64,000 bases of DNA from Tilletia caries (taxonomy: Eukaryota > Basidiomycota > Exobasidiomycetes > Tilletiales > Tilletiaceae): contig JALUTQ010000041.1 of NCBI GenBank assembly GCA_032718865.1, positions 496,001-560,000 on the forward strand, given 5' to 3'. The position numbers were made by a program, and so were the translations under genes. Positions within the stretch are counted from its first letter, which is position 1. Each line of letters begins with the position of its first letter. This document shows, piece after piece, positions 31,981 to 44,344 of the stretch. The notes below the pieces were generated by a model, which made no database searches, was not told where the DNA came from, and saw nothing but the letters and a program-made list of their open reading frames with translations.

Positions 31981-33756
31981 TTAGGAAGGCAGCATGGTTA
32001 GATAACACGTCGGAAACCAGTCCGGGACGGTCCAGCGGTCCAAGCAGCCGCGCTCTTCGGCGATGACCATCTGTGCGACGATGCGGGCACAAGCGAAAGC
32101 GCGAGTCATGCCATGACCTGAGTAACCTGCAGATACGTAGTGCCTCTCCACCCGCCCGCCTGTTCCTTCTTCGGTGGAAGGAGAAGGTAAAGGTCCGACG
32201 AGGGGATCCTTCGAGTGTGTCATGCCGATGATCCCTGTCCACTCGTGCGAGACAGGAGCGAGGAGCGGTGTCGCTTCTGTCGAGGAGGAGGAGAAGGAGC
32301 GTGGGAAGGTGGAGGGCAGGAAGGAACGTAGGAAGTGGGAGATGGCTGGGTGGACGGAGCCGTCGTTGCTGATGTCGTATTCCATGGTGTCAGAGAGGTA
32401 TCGTCCCCCACCGAAGATGAATGGCGAGGCCTCTCCCTCATGCGCCGAAGAAGAAGGAGACAGAGGGACCTTGGATGGAGGTCGCTGATGGAGATATTCA
32501 TAACCGGAATGGAGACTTATGCCCTTGTCCCACGAAGTATTGGTGGTGGCAGTAGCAGCGGGAGAAGGAGAAGGGATGGAGGGTAGAGCGGAAATGCACT
32601 GCGCCCGAGTTGGGACAACGCCGTGCTTAGGCCCGGCTAACTGGGGTGCAAGGTGAGAGATGTACGCATTGGTGGCGTGAACGACAAATCGTGCTCGAAA
32701 TCGCTTCCCCTGTGTCGTGTGGAGTACGGAATGGGTCGCTTGAGAAGTGCTGTCCGGGTACGAAATGCGCTCGATGGGCGTGTGGGTGTACATCTTCAAC
32801 GAGACTTGTCCTGAAGACGAGGCACGGCGGAAGGCGGCGCGCCACAGCGCAGCGACCAGTCTGCGTGGATGAAGGGTGGACCCCGGGATCTCAAAAGCGC
32901 ACAGTACCCCAATAGGTCGGCTGAGAGCCCTGTTGCATTCCTCTTGAGACACCTTTCGAATCAGGTGGACGAAGTCGGAGAGACCTGCTTGGGTTGCGGC
33001 TTGGAGGGAGGATTCGAAAGCCGCTTCTTCGGAAGGTGTAAAGCAGAGGTGCCAATTCTTTTTGTTAACCAATTCGACGTCTTCATTCTCCTCTTCTTCG
33101 CTGCCTTTGCCGTGCTTTGCCTCCTGTTGGACGAGACTGATCAGTTCCGAGGCAGTTCGCTGTTCGAGCGTCAGAATGCGTCGCACGACATCGTCCGTCC
33201 GGCTTAGAGGAGCCCCGTTTGCGCCTTTCGACTGTACATTGACAGTAGTACTGATGTTCCGACTGAGATGGGCTGGGTTAGAGGCGATATCCGTATAGGC
33301 CAGGGCCGAGACAGGGGTTAGATGTCCGCCGTTCCGACCTGTCGCTCCCGAGCCTGTTAAAATCCAGAAAACGGTCAGAAAGGCCATATAGATAGAAACA
33401 ATGAAGAGCGAAATTGAGATGTGACAGGACTCACAGAATTCCCGTGCTTCGAAGACGACGATGGACTTGATGGAAGAGGTCGTGCTGGTCCCTAGCTCAT
33501 GAAGGAGATGATAGGCGGCACTGACACCGGTGATGCCGGAGCCTATGATAGCGACATCAACAGCGGTGTCGTCTTCGGTGCTGGGAACAGACTGAATACC
33601 ATATCGAGACGAAGGTGCGGAGGAAGTGTCAATCCAGTAAGACAACGTTGGATCAGTGAGCGGGTGAGGCAGGCGTGAGGAGGACGGGGACGAGGAGGAG
33701 CGTTCAAAGTGAGCTTCATCGGCTGCCGTTGTTGACAGAACTGGGAACTCAGTCAT
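31981..33756 (-). CDS. FAD-dependent amine/amino-acid-type oxidoreductase (DAO family), 564 aa
   Basis: Exons (minus): 33756-33435 and 33353-31981. The Rossmann FAD motif VDVAIIGSGITGVSAAYHLL is followed, across the intron, by CSGATGRNGGHLTP, the usual second DAO motif. Later segments include ALSRPIGVLCAFEIPGSTLH, FVVHATNAYISHLAP, HEWTGIIGMTHSKDPLVGPL, and the closing VSAGYSGHGMTRAFACARIV. The family oxidises secondary amines or amino acids with O2; the substrate is not predictable. No signal peptide or PTS1 is evident. It is convergent with HIR1, ~250 bp between stops. A T11 run directly abuts the start codon. Confidence 0.85.
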   Translation of the reverse strand: MTEFPVLSTTAADEAHFERSSSSPSSSRLPHPLTDPTLSYWIDTSSAPSSRYGIQSVPSTEDDTAVDVAIIGSGITGVSAAYHLLHELGTSTTSSIKSIVVFEAREFCESCHISISLFIVSIYMAFLTVFWILTGSGATGRNGGHLTPVSALAYTDIASNPAHLSRNISTTVNVQSKGANGAPLSRTDDVVRRILTLEQRTASELISLVQQEAKHGKGSEEEENEDVELVNKKNWHLCFTPSEEAAFESSLQAATQAGLSDFVHLIRKVSQEECNRALSRPIGVLCAFEIPGSTLHPRRLVAALWRAAFRRASSSGQVSLKMYTHTPIERISYPDSTSQATHSVLHTTQGKRFRARFVVHATNAYISHLAPQLAGPKHGVVPTRAQCISALPSIPSPSPAATATTNTSWDKGISLHSGYEYLHQRPPSKVPLSPSSSAHEGEASPFIFGGGRYLSDTMEYDISNDGSVHPAISHFLRSFLPSTFPRSFSSSSTEATPLLAPVSHEWTGIIGMTHSKDPLVGPLPSPSTEEGTGGRVERHYVSAGYSGHGMTRAFACARIVAQMVIAEERGCLDRWTVPDWFPTCYLTMLPS

Positions 33757-34157
33757 TTTTTTTTTTCTCAGAAGGGCGATGCAGCAGATCTGATGTTTGA
33801 GGTCGTGGCAGAGTCGAGCGTCCAGGAGCAGGACGGTGGCGAGGCGGGAACGAGATGGACGGGCGAGGCACGCTCCCCAAGAAGTCCCAGCCGCTTCCAG
33901 GACGCGCCCACCGCCGCGACACGATGATCAACACGCGTGGACGCGTTGCTGCCGGCTTTCGGCTTCCGGGCCGGATGTGCCGCAACTCCACCTTCAAACT
34001 TTTCTAATTTTTCCTTGCCTCAATGCGCAGCCGCTTCGTCCGCAGCATCCTGCTCCTCAACCACGACATCCACGTCTTCAACACTCACACTCACACTCAC
34101 ATCTCTTACTCACACTCACCTCTTACTTACACTCACGCTCTCACACTCCTACACACA

Positions 34158-35141
34158 ATGGCCAAGAGTCTGCGTTCCAAGAGCAAGGTCGCCGCGCGAC
34201 GAGTCAAGCGGTCTGACCCTACCTCCATCTACAAGATCACAGCCGAACAGCGCATCCAGAAGGCATCCGCCCGGCTCGTCGCACTCAGCAAAGCTCCCAA
34301 GATCTCGTCCACCTCAATAACACAATCATCAGCCGAAGACGACGACGACAACGAAGGATCAGAATCAAATGGCGCAGGTTGGTATCATGGCTTCCCGTCC
34401 TCTCAACATCTTCTTCCTCCCTCCTTGTCTCGTTTTGCACAGCGCCACCGCCGCAGTCATGCGTCTGCTGGTCGCAGATCCGCAGCCTCCTCTCGTCGTG
34501 ACCGCACCCAGATGCGTCGCTGCTCCTCTGTTGACACACGGCATCGGCAGCTATCACTGCGCTCGTCGCTTTCTTCTCATGAGGAAGGTGCCGAGAGCCA
34601 CGCAGTTAAGTTGACGAGGAGGGCGCGGTTGAGCACTGCAGACTTTGCACTTTTGGGATTGGTTGACCCTGACACGCTGGGGGATGCAGACGCTGGAGCT
34701 GGAGGGAGCGAGACCAAGAGTCAGTCATTGGGCTGGCTGTTTGGCTGCTCCGACGAAGAGCTTCTCAGTTGAATGGAGCCTCTCGCAAGGAGGCTTCTGG
34801 ACCAATGGGAATATGGGGGGGATCTATTGGACTGCATACATGCATTCGTAAGCCCCTGATCTAGTGCACAGGATACCTGTCGCTGACCCATGGATCTTCC
34901 GCTCCATACACCCGCCTTTGACCTCGACACGATCACTATCCGACCGATCGCTAACGCCAACTTTCGAAACACAACAGCACTGATGGAGCAAGACGGCGAC
35001 GATGCCGCTTCATCATCGACTGGGAACAAGGTCAGCACCTCGGGTACACGAGGTTCTCGGCGGGAAACATGGCGCGCAGCACGCGGATGGAAGGCACGTG
35101 TTGGCAGCAAGAACAACGGCAAGACCAAGCGGCGACGATGA
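34158..35141 (+). CDS. LLPH/YBL028C-like (DUF2423) nucleolar protein
   Basis: The N-terminus MAKSLRSKSKVAARRVKRSD is the DUF2423 signature, and the end TSGTRGSRRETWRAARGWKA followed by KTKRRR is the basic C-terminal tail of this family. Yeast YBL028C and animal LLPH are nucleolar and linked to ribosome biogenesis. Exon 1 runs from 34158; the last exon is 34978-35141, joined from a donor at 34719|GTCAGT. A 75-nt in-frame segment at 34382-34456 (GT..AG) may be an additional intron, so length is 241 or 216 aa. The leader contains CACACT repeats. Confidence 0.75.
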
Positions 35142-35493
35142 TGCGCTTGGCTTCCCTCCCACGACTCTTTCGATAATCTCACGCACCTTCCGTCACGGTC
35201 TTCTCCCCTTGCCACACACGCATACACACACACACATCCACCCACCCAACCACTCACACCCACATCTCTGTCACTCTGTACTTGTACCTCTGGCTCCTTC
35301 CCACCCTTTCTCATCCTTCGCGAATGCCACACCATTGAAGAATGAATCTCTCCTGAACGAAGTCGTGATTACCACTGTGCGAAGAACGAATTGAAAGCGC
35401 GTCATTTTCTGCCAATCCCCAGCTTGACATTATTTTCTCTCTCTGCCCATCATCGCCGACCCTGGGCTCGACACCGACAGCATCGATCGCACG

Positions 35494-35517
35494 CATACAT
35501 ACATACATACATACATA
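35494..35517. repeat. (CATA)n microsatellite in carrier-gene leader
   Basis: Tandem CATA units end about 40 bp upstream of the ATG at 35555. Confidence 0.85.
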
Positions 35518-35554
35518 GATAGAATAGATCCCGAGTGAGCAGGCGCACGCGAAG

Positions 35555-37182
35555 ATGGCAGCAGTTCCACTACAAGCACAGCAGCAGCAGCAGCAGCAGC
35601 AGCAGCGGCCAGAAGCGGGACCATCGGCGCCAGCAACAGCAGCGAAGGCACCAAGAGCGACAGCGGCATACACCTCCATAACAGACGAACTAAGAGGCAA
35701 GCATCGCATCGACGAAAAGCGCAGCTGGACCTACGTCCTCCGCTCCGGCATCGCAGGCGGAGTCGCAGGCTGTGTGGCCAAGACGGCCATCGCGCCCCTC
35801 GACCGAGTCAAGATCCTCTTCCAGGCCAACAACCCCGAGTTTGCGAAGTACAGCGGCCGCGCGCTCGGGGTCTTCTATGCCATTGGCGACATCTTCCGCA
35901 CGCAGGGACCCTTCGCCCTCTTCCAGGGCCACTCCGCCACCCTGGTCCGCATCTTCCCCTACGCGGCCATCAAGTACATGGCCTACGACAAGTTCCACTT
36001 CCTCCTCATCCCTTCGAAGGAGTACGAAACCTCGGCCCGGCTCTTCCTTGCTGGATCCGCCTCGGGCGTGCTCTCCGTCTTCGTCACCTACCCGCTCGAG
36101 CTCATTCGCGTCCGATTGGCGTATGAGACCAAGCGCGCGTCCCAGTTGAATGGGATACGGGACATTGTTCGGAAGATCTATTGCGAGGGCAGCACGCAGG
36201 CGCCTTTCAGCAGCGATGCGCGTCGGAGGACGCGCCGAGGCCCAGAAGGTACTGGCGGTGGTGGAGCGGGAGGCTCTTCATCAACATCAACAACAACAAC
36301 AGCGGCCGGGGCGGCGGGAAGAAATGGCGTCGTCAGCTCAAATTCCATCTTGAGGTCCGTCTCGTCAATATCAACCTCTGCTATTGCCTCCCTGACACCC
36401 ACCTCGATGGCCGCTATGGCTGCGTCTGGGTCGTCTACGGCCTCTCCCTCCACGTCTTCAACATCATCGTCATCATCATCGCGACCCGGCCCTTCGAGCG
36501 GGAATCATCCCACCCTTTCCTCAAGACCAGCATTATTAGAAGCATCCACGTCCGCAGCCACCCTTCGCGCACCATCAGGGGCAGCTACAGCAAATCTCCC
36601 ACCTTTACCATCCCTCTCCGAATCCCCCCTCACATCCTCGCTTCTCACCCGATTCCCGCTCCTCAAATTCTATCGCGGCTTCACCGTCACCGTGCTCGGC
36701 ATGATTCCATATGCAGGAACCTCCTTCGTCGTTTTCGGACGCTGTCGGACCTTGTTGCACGAATTCTTCCCCCCGCCTCTCGAACGCAGCGAGCAACGGT
36801 GGTTCCATTCGAAGGTGTTCCAAGATCTTACTGCGGGCGGGTTGGCGGGTGCGATCTCCCAGACGGCGGCGTATCCCTTTGAGGTCGTTCGGCGACGACA
36901 GCAGGTTGGTGGGGTGATCCGGCCCGGGGCCATGTTGGGCATGGGAGAGACGGCACGGTATATCTGGCAGACCAGCGGGGTGAGGGGCTTCTATGTTGGC
37001 TTGAGCATTGGCTTTTTGAAAGTGGTGCCGATGACAAGTATCAGGTGCGTTCCATCTCATTCTAATCATCAACCCCTTCGACCCTCTGATCGAAAAAAGA
37101 GAGGCATACTGACGAATTGAGATTGACGCCTTCCTACAGCTTCGCAATGTGGCTCGGAATGAAGCGATGGATGGACAAGTGA
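35555..37182 (+). CDS. Mitochondrial CoA carrier, Leu5/SLC25A42 type (510 aa, 2 exons)
   Basis: Exons 35555-37044 and 37140-37182. Three carrier repeats are seen, each with its signature: IAPLDRVKILFQ, TYPLELIRVRLAY and AYPFEVVRRRQQ; the end is SFAMWLGMKRWMDK. VLRSGIAGGVAGCVAKTAIA and LFQGHSATLVRIFPYAAIKY fit the Leu5/SLC25A16/42 subgroup, which imports coenzyme A across the inner membrane. A ~145-residue Ser/Thr/Gly-rich insert sits in the matrix loop after the second signature (about residues 210-350), making the protein much longer than yeast Leu5. The N-terminus has a poly-Gln tract. Confidence 0.9.
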
Positions 37183-39558
37183 TCCCCAAGCAAAACCAAG
37201 TCAGAAGGCGCCGCTTCCAACCCACTCTCGTTCCTATCAAACGACTTTCATGACCCCCTCGTCAGTCTCGAACCTTCACCCTCGAAATCTGACATACAGT
37301 AACCCCTGCCTCGAACTTTCGACACTCAAATACAAAAAGGAGAAATGGACGGAGACAACTGGGACCCCAACTTGTAATTATCGGCATGCAGCGCTCCTCG
37401 CGGTCCCCAGCTCTCTCGCGTCCAAAACGCTCGGAATCCAATTACGATGCCAGAGGTTCGAGGCTGCTATCTCTGGCACTTGAGGGAAGCGTCAACGCTG
37501 TCATTGCATTCATAGATCTCGCACGAGATGGCAATCCGGTAAGCAGAAGTTATTTTACTTGCAGTGGGAAGCTGCGGGTCGGGGCACACTTTTGGAGCGG
37601 TTGGGCTCGGACTGGACTCGCTCGGCAGCGACCTCTTCATGATCGACAAACGGCGTCGCGCTCCCTCAATTCTCGCCAGCTCGCTTGCTTCATCGTAGCT
37701 AAACCCGTTGCGCCCAGTTGACCTCTGCATTTATGATACAGGCAGCCACCCTTTTTCGCCTGCGATCTGACCCGGTTCCCAAGCGCGGCCTCGACTTGAA
37801 TCGTCTAACAGATGGTTCGCCGCGACCATCATTGTGTTTGCCTTGCTGACCTTGAGCTTGCTCTGATGCCTTTCCACCCTCCCTCTCTCCTCGCGACAGG
37901 TTCCTCTGGTCAGTACTTTGTCAACGCGAACGTTTCCTGTACCATCCACCAATACTTTCCAAGTACAGGACGCCAGGATGAAGGGGTTGGGCAGCCCCCG
38001 CCCCGTCTATCCCTTTCCCCGCTGGAAGCGCATGTGAGTAGCAACACGCCCTCCACAATTTCACAGCTCCAACCGTCAGATGCAACCTGATTCATTCCGA
38101 GCCTCACTATCCTCAGTGACCCGGAAAGGGCAGCACATCCAGCACATCGGGATCGAGCTTCACGGACGAACAGTGGTGTCGCGATGCACCAGTCACAGGT
38201 GCAACACTGGATTGCTTTGCGAAACGCGCCACGACGAAGGTCGGAACGTATCTCTCCCTTCGAGGCTCCACCCGGGCGACGTCGCCTTCACTTGCGCCGA
38301 TAAACTTGAGCCGCGGCATCGTCGGCAGATGTTCGAAATGAACTCATCATGATTTCCTTTCCCGGTTGTCGAACCTCACCCTGTCATCAGAATTCTTTTC
38401 AGCACATCTCATCGCTCATCGTTCATCGCTCATCGTTTATCGCTCATCGCTCATCACTAAACCAAAGTCTCGACCCGGCGGCGAGGGAGAAGCTTCGGAT
38501 TTCTGATTTGGAAACCGAATGCTACGTCCTACGGAGCCGAAGGCCTGGAACATTCCGAACCGAAGGCTGCAATACGCTAGAAGTCCGAACACTGGCAGTC
38601 AAGCTTGCCGGTCGCTGTAGTCGAGGGCGTGTACGTGCATCGAGCGCAACGAGGGCTACGATGCGCTAGACTGTCTGGACTCTGAAAGTGAACCCTTGGG
38701 GATCGCTTTGGACAAGGCGTATACATGTGCGACCGAGCGCAGCAGGAGCCGGGTCGGAGGCACAGACTCTCACCTGTGATCGGTTACCTGGTTATACGCA
38801 GGTGAACAAACAGTGGGCGGTGAACGCGACGAGGACATGTTGATTCGCGCGACGACCATCGGCGCCGAGGACATCTTGACTTGCAGGACGACCTTCGGCG
38901 CCGAGGAGCAGCACCATGATCGCATGATCCCCCGGCTAACTCTTACATGTTGCGACAACCACGCCGTCAAGGGAGCGTGCACTGGATGTCTGATTTGAAT
39001 GAGCGCAGCGACGAATAACCTGTATCAGGGTCCGCCCGTTCGGTGACAACCAGAGCTGACTCACTCCTTCTCTAATCCTGTTGCACAGATCTTAGAATGA
39101 AGAAGAAATACTTGGAATGAGCGGCGAGCGGCCCGAAGGCAAGATGCCGCTACAAATGAGCGGTCGAAGATCGAGGGCCCTCATATGTATCGATCAACTG
39201 CACCCAATAAGGCCAGTTCTCAGCGTGAAAGGCAACGGCCAACAACTCGAGCCAATCTTCGGTCTGAACCGGAGAGCCTGCATTCTCGTAAGGTGCCATC
39301 GAGTCCATCGAAGCTAACATCACCCTTGTGTGTCGAGAGTCGAGAGCGAGATTTCGACCAGCTCTCTTGAAGCAACAGTGTCCCAGGGGACCGAGCACGA
39401 CCTTGTCGAAGTAAGTCGTTGCTCAGCAGAGAAGACTCATCAGTGTGTACGTGTTGACCATGATGGATACATAAATAATACATACTTGTTGACCATAATC
39501 CAACATCATTTCTCCCTCCCACTTCCGATCCATCTCCCCCCCCCCCCTCTCCGCAGAC
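37183..39558. other. Non-coding region and upstream half of a tandem duplication
   Basis: No gene is supported. Tandem TCATCGC-like heptads occupy about 38410-38455. From about 38080 onward, blocks resemble 43070-44344 (for example GGGATCGAGCTTCACGGACG near 38146 and its variant near 43140), so this is the 5' flank copied with the seven-helix gene. The last ~170 bp before 39559 are nearly identical to 44160-44344 and include a C12 run (39536-39547) ending in CCGCAG, like an acceptor of a 5' UTR intron. Confidence 0.55.
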
Positions 39559-41469
39559 ATGGATATCTACACTCGGTTTAACCTGCCGCCACCACCGCCT
39601 CCTTCGATCTTCTCGCGGGACCATGGACCTGGTCGAGCCCGATTCCCAGAGTTCACCAGCGTAGACGAAGTCAGGCTCTTCATCTTCCGGATCGTCGTCT
39701 GGCCGGATACCAAGGACGCATACGTGACTCTGCCGATCCAAGTCGCGTACCTCCTGATGCTCGAAGGATACACCGCATACGTGTTCGCGCGCAAGATTAA
39801 AGATCAGAGCTGGTGGCTGTTCCGGGTCTGTCCGCGGGGGAATGGTAACGTAATCATTCCACACATGCACAATGTCAGTTGAAGACCTTCAAGGCCGTGT
39901 TTTGTTAGACGATAACTGACAATACTCTGAATTCGATCTGCAGACATGGACGCTCATTCAAGCATTCTACGGTCTGATTCTGTGCAGCATCTACACTGCA
40001 CTCTTCGTCTGCTACATCAAAAACGAGCTCATCGCACACCGAGGCCTGATCTTCACTCTGATGTGGACACCAATCCCCTTCGCTTGCTTCTACCAGGCAT
40101 GGGCGATCTCGTACGCGGACTTTGACGGACCAGGAGCAGCAAACTCCGCAATCAGCACCTCGACTCAGACAGCTTCGCATCGGAAACGAAAACCGCTTCC
40201 AGCTTGGCTGGTGAACTGCTTCTGGGCACTCCTTCCCTTCATCTCCCTCTTTTCCGTCCTGCCGCCGGCACTGCGTACCGAGAAGCACTGGGAGGCCACC
40301 CGGTTCGCATTGGGCCAGTGGATGTTGAAGTATGCGAACGCCACGGAGATCAACCGAGAAATGCTCCTGGATGCTCAGGACATCTGGACTTCGGAGCTGA
40401 GAGGCGCCTACTTCTTCACGATGGCCAGCATCGTCTGGATCTTTATTCTCGTCGGTGGTGCGTTGTTGCATAATACCTCGGCTTGGTTGCTCGTGTTCCG
40501 ACTCCGTCGGCATCTCCAAACCCAACGCTGGTTGCACAGCTCAGTGCACAGCCCGAGCAAAGAGTCAAACCCTTCGCAGCAGGAACTTGGAAACCCGAAC
40601 AGCGAGCTCAATCACAATCGATCCGCCCTCTCTGGCAACGAAGGCAGTCTGCCCCTCTCACCATCTACGCCGAGCAGCAGTTGGAGTCGAGAAGAGAATC
40701 GTCCCAATGGGCCGACTGCGGTGTCTCCCTCTGCCGACGCGGGCTCTTCACAGCGCAAAGCCGGTCCCGCCCAGATCTTCAGTCGGCTCTTCAACAAGAC
40801 TGAGTGCAATACGGACGCAACGAAGAGATTCTTTCCCCCGGTCAAGCCATCGAAGATTGTCGCCACTGTACCCACCCGTCGAGCTGAAAAGGTTCTTTTC
40901 TACTTCATCAGTATGTACACTCTGTGGTGGCGACTTTCCAGACAGCTGAGATCATTAACACGTCTTCTCTCCTCTCCTATTGTGAACCAGTCCAATCCTG
41001 TGAGTATATCACCCCGCTCGTTCTGCAGTCAGACCAAGTGTTGACCCAGGCTTGCCTTCGAACAGTGACCATCACAATCGGGTCGGCTGGGTTTTTAACC
41101 GTCTTGATCTACTGCTCCTTCAGCTGGGTGCCCACGATCGAAGCAGGTCGGCCTGACATTCTGCACAGCGTGATTTGGCACGTGCTTTCGATCACCACTG
41201 TCGTCCTCGGGCTGGCAACGGTGATATCGTCCACCCATACCTACTTCGAAGACACGTTTTCGGCCTTGGTGAACGGGGCGGGCCCCACCTCGTCAGTGTC
41301 TGGGAATTCGCCTAGACGGGCGAGGCCACAACCGCTCATCATACCGGAACGCGCCAAGACCAGAAATAACTCTCAGGCCTTCAGTCAGAGTGCGACGACG
41401 CCGGACAGCGGGAGTGTCAAGCCGAGCACGGTCAGACTGCAGCTGCTGCGACTGACAGAGAAAGACTAG
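39559..41469 (+). CDS. Seven-helix (GPCR-like) membrane protein A, 564 aa, with a 9-nt microexon
   Basis: Exons 39559-39873, 39944-40910, 40991-40999 and 41066-41469. Seven hydrophobic segments are visible: TLPIQVAYLLML, LIQAFYGLILCSIYTALFVC, LIFTLMWTPIPFACFYQAWA, WLVNCFWALLPFISLFSVL, ASIVWIFILVGGALL, VLFYFI-IQS-LTITIGSAGF, and VIWHVLSITTVVLGLATVIS. A long polar loop lies between helices 5 and 6, and the tail is Ser/Thr-rich and cytosolic-like. No signal peptide and no known receptor family is recognised. The third exon is only TCCAATCCT (Ile-Gln-Ser with flanking bases). Paralogues lie at 44345-46265 and 46805-48465. Confidence 0.75.
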
Positions 41470-44344
41470 TCTGCATGGCTCTGTGCCTACGAAGAGGGAA
41501 GCCGCCGACGCTGGTCGATCTGAGGTGTCTCTCTCGTCCCTGGGTCTAGTTTTGCGGAGGCCAAAGCACGATACAAGGAACAGCGCTGGAGCGGAGGATC
41601 TTTCAAGACCCACTATTTACATACCTTCGAGCTGACCAACACTCATTTTATAATCGCAACCACGTTCGCTCTGTACGCAAAACGGAACGAGGATGCTGGG
41701 GCCGGAAAGATCACGACTGAGCGACCTGAACGAAGATTGCTGCTTTGGCCATTTTTCGGCTCGCCCCTGTGCCCTCCTTCCATCAAGAAGCGATGTCCAC
41801 CGTCCTTCAATCGATCAAGTTCCTGAGTATCGCAAAATGCTGTCGGCGTGCCTTTTCTCTCGTCTCCTCAACGCTTAAATGGATGACTTCAAGCCTCACG
41901 CTTGAGAGGCTTGAGGCCTCAAGCTTAAGGATAAGGATGCGTACACTGACTCACGGACGTCAAAGACGCAGGAAGACGATGTGCCAAAACGTTCACCACA
42001 TCGTCAACACATTTTCGCACCCATCCACTCCCTACATCTTCTCCACCCATCGATCGAGCTCGCAACAGGCCCGAGTGATGTGGACAATTACTGACGTTAC
42101 TTGGGTGTCAATACGTACGCCGGCAGGACAGAGCATCTCTCCCGTTCCCGATTCCAGGTGCGACGTCCGAACGTGCTTTAGAGCAAGTTAAGCACCTCGC
42201 TGAACGATCTTTTCCACCCAGCTTACCTGTAGCCTGCCACCTGTCTATTCGGTTTCATTCCCCTCAAGATGCTGCGACTTGCAGAATCGACATCTGCGGC
42301 CGATCTCAGCCTTTTCGAGACGCAGCTCAATCTATACCCACGGTGTCATCGACAGTCCTCACACATCGCTCGCCACCCTCTCTACCTTTGGCACAATCAT
42401 CATGGCTCTCGCACAATACCCTCCTTCGCCTCGCCTCGAGTAATGTCTCCTTCGAAGACACCGACACGTGTACCAATGTAAGTTCGATGGCATGCAAACG
42501 CTCGCGCATCGTTCTGATCTCTCGCATCGTCCGCACTCGAGAACATTCAGCCGTTGAACACCAGAGACGACCACGCCGCGTCAACCGCTGTCCCGTATTG
42601 AGCGAAGTACCGGCTGAGGAGATTTGACGATGATATCACGTCCAAATACAAACGCCAAGCTACTTACGAATTCTGGCCGGTCCACATATGTCGAAGGATA
42701 CACAAGGCCGACTTTCAGCTTTCGGAGCTGCAAGTGAGAAGAGCGTTCAAACAGGCACGTCAAGTGAGTCTGCTCTCCGGCCTTGGACCGCCTCGACCTT
42801 CATTCTTCTTGCCATTTCGCGACTGGACTCTTCTCCGCGCGTGTGCGTATGCCTTCTTCACCTCACACCTACGCTGATGTCTAATCCACTGTCCATCTTT
42901 GTAGACGCCCCACCGCGACGAGTTCAGAAATACTGTTTTGTTTTGTCATTAAGAACATCCCCGGCCCAGGAACGTAGGTGCAAGACATTCACGACGATGT
43001 ATCCGATGCGGCTCTCCGCGCGAAACTTACATGAGAAGCGAAACGTCCACACTCTTCCACAGCTTCAAGCCAGACACCGACCTGATCACATCTCGAGCCT
43101 TGCCTCCGGAGCATCGGCATAGGAAGCAAGACCGAGCACATCAGGATCGAGCTTCAGGGACGAACAGGACATGCCTTAGTGCTTCGGTGCACCACCACGC
43201 GAGCGTCACTTCGTTAGATCGCATTTCGCGCCAGGAACATATGGACGGTACCTCCCCCTCAAGGCTCCAATGGATCCAGTCGTGTGTACTCGTGTGGAAG
43301 CACTCGGGACAGAGTATCGGTACAAATGATGCGAGACGAGCTCACCAAGAAGTCTTTTTGCCTGCTTGTCGAATCTCGGACGACACGTGAAGCGGGAAGC
43401 CTCGTGTCGTCAAAAAAATGGACGTCCGGCGAGGGATGAGAAAACGAAGAGACCTGACACTCGATCCCAGAGGCAACGAAGAGGCCTGAATCTCCTAGCA
43501 GTGAGTTCCGAACATCGGAACGCCGTGATACGCTAGAAGCTCGAACATTCGCAGCGAATTTCGCTGATAGCCTGGGATGAGGTTTACGTGCGACTCAGCG
43601 CAACAGCAGCAAATACATCTGGCCGGACTCACATGCGTATATAACTTCCCCAGATCATGCGCACGGAAGAACAGGCACGACGAGAACGGAATCGAAGGCT
43701 TTGTGATCTTCTCTGGGGTCTCTAGTGCCGAAGAGCAGCACCAGGATCGCTTCATCGGCCGGCCAAATCTTACAGGTTGCGACGACCAAGCCGTCAAGGG
43801 AGCGTGCACTGAGTAGTCGCAGCAAAGAGAGTTATCACAGATCACACGCTCAGGATCCGCGGTCTGCCCCTTCGGTGACAACCAGAGCTGACTCGCTCTT
43901 TCTCTGATCATATTGCGCGGACCTTCAGAACAAAATTCAAGAGTTTGGAACGAGCGGCCCGAGAAATGAGCGGTCGAGGATTGAGGGACCCTCATATCGA
44001 TGAACATGTGAAGCTTGTACCTTTTAGGGCCACGTCAAGTCCTCACCGTGAAACGCATCGACGAGCGACGCAAGCCAATGTTCGTTTCTGAGCCGGAGTT
44101 CACTCGTATGGTCGTCGAAGCTATCCCGTGTCTGTCGAGAGTCGAGAGCGCTCTTGAAGCAACAGTGTCCCAGGGGACCGAGCACGACCTTGTCGAAGTG
44201 AGTCGTTGCTCAGCAGAGAAGATTCATCAGTACGTGTTGACCATGATGGATACATAAATAATACATACTTGTTGACCATAATCCAACATCATTTCTCCCT
44301 CCCACTTCCGATCCATCTCCCCCCCCCCCCCCCTCTCCGCAGAC
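41470..44344. other. Spacer between tandem seven-helix genes
   Basis: The first ~170 bp match the 3' flank of copy B (46266 onward). From about 43070 the sequence is the duplicated 5' flank of copy B, ending with a C15 run (44319-44333; C12 in copy A). The middle (41650-43000) has short frames with no domain or splice support and no partner in the window. Confidence 0.5.

Noticed and set aside
38398..38455. TCATCGC tandem repeat as telomere-like or centromere repeat
   Set aside because: Only about seven imperfect units, in the middle of a gene-bearing region; it is an ordinary minisatellite.
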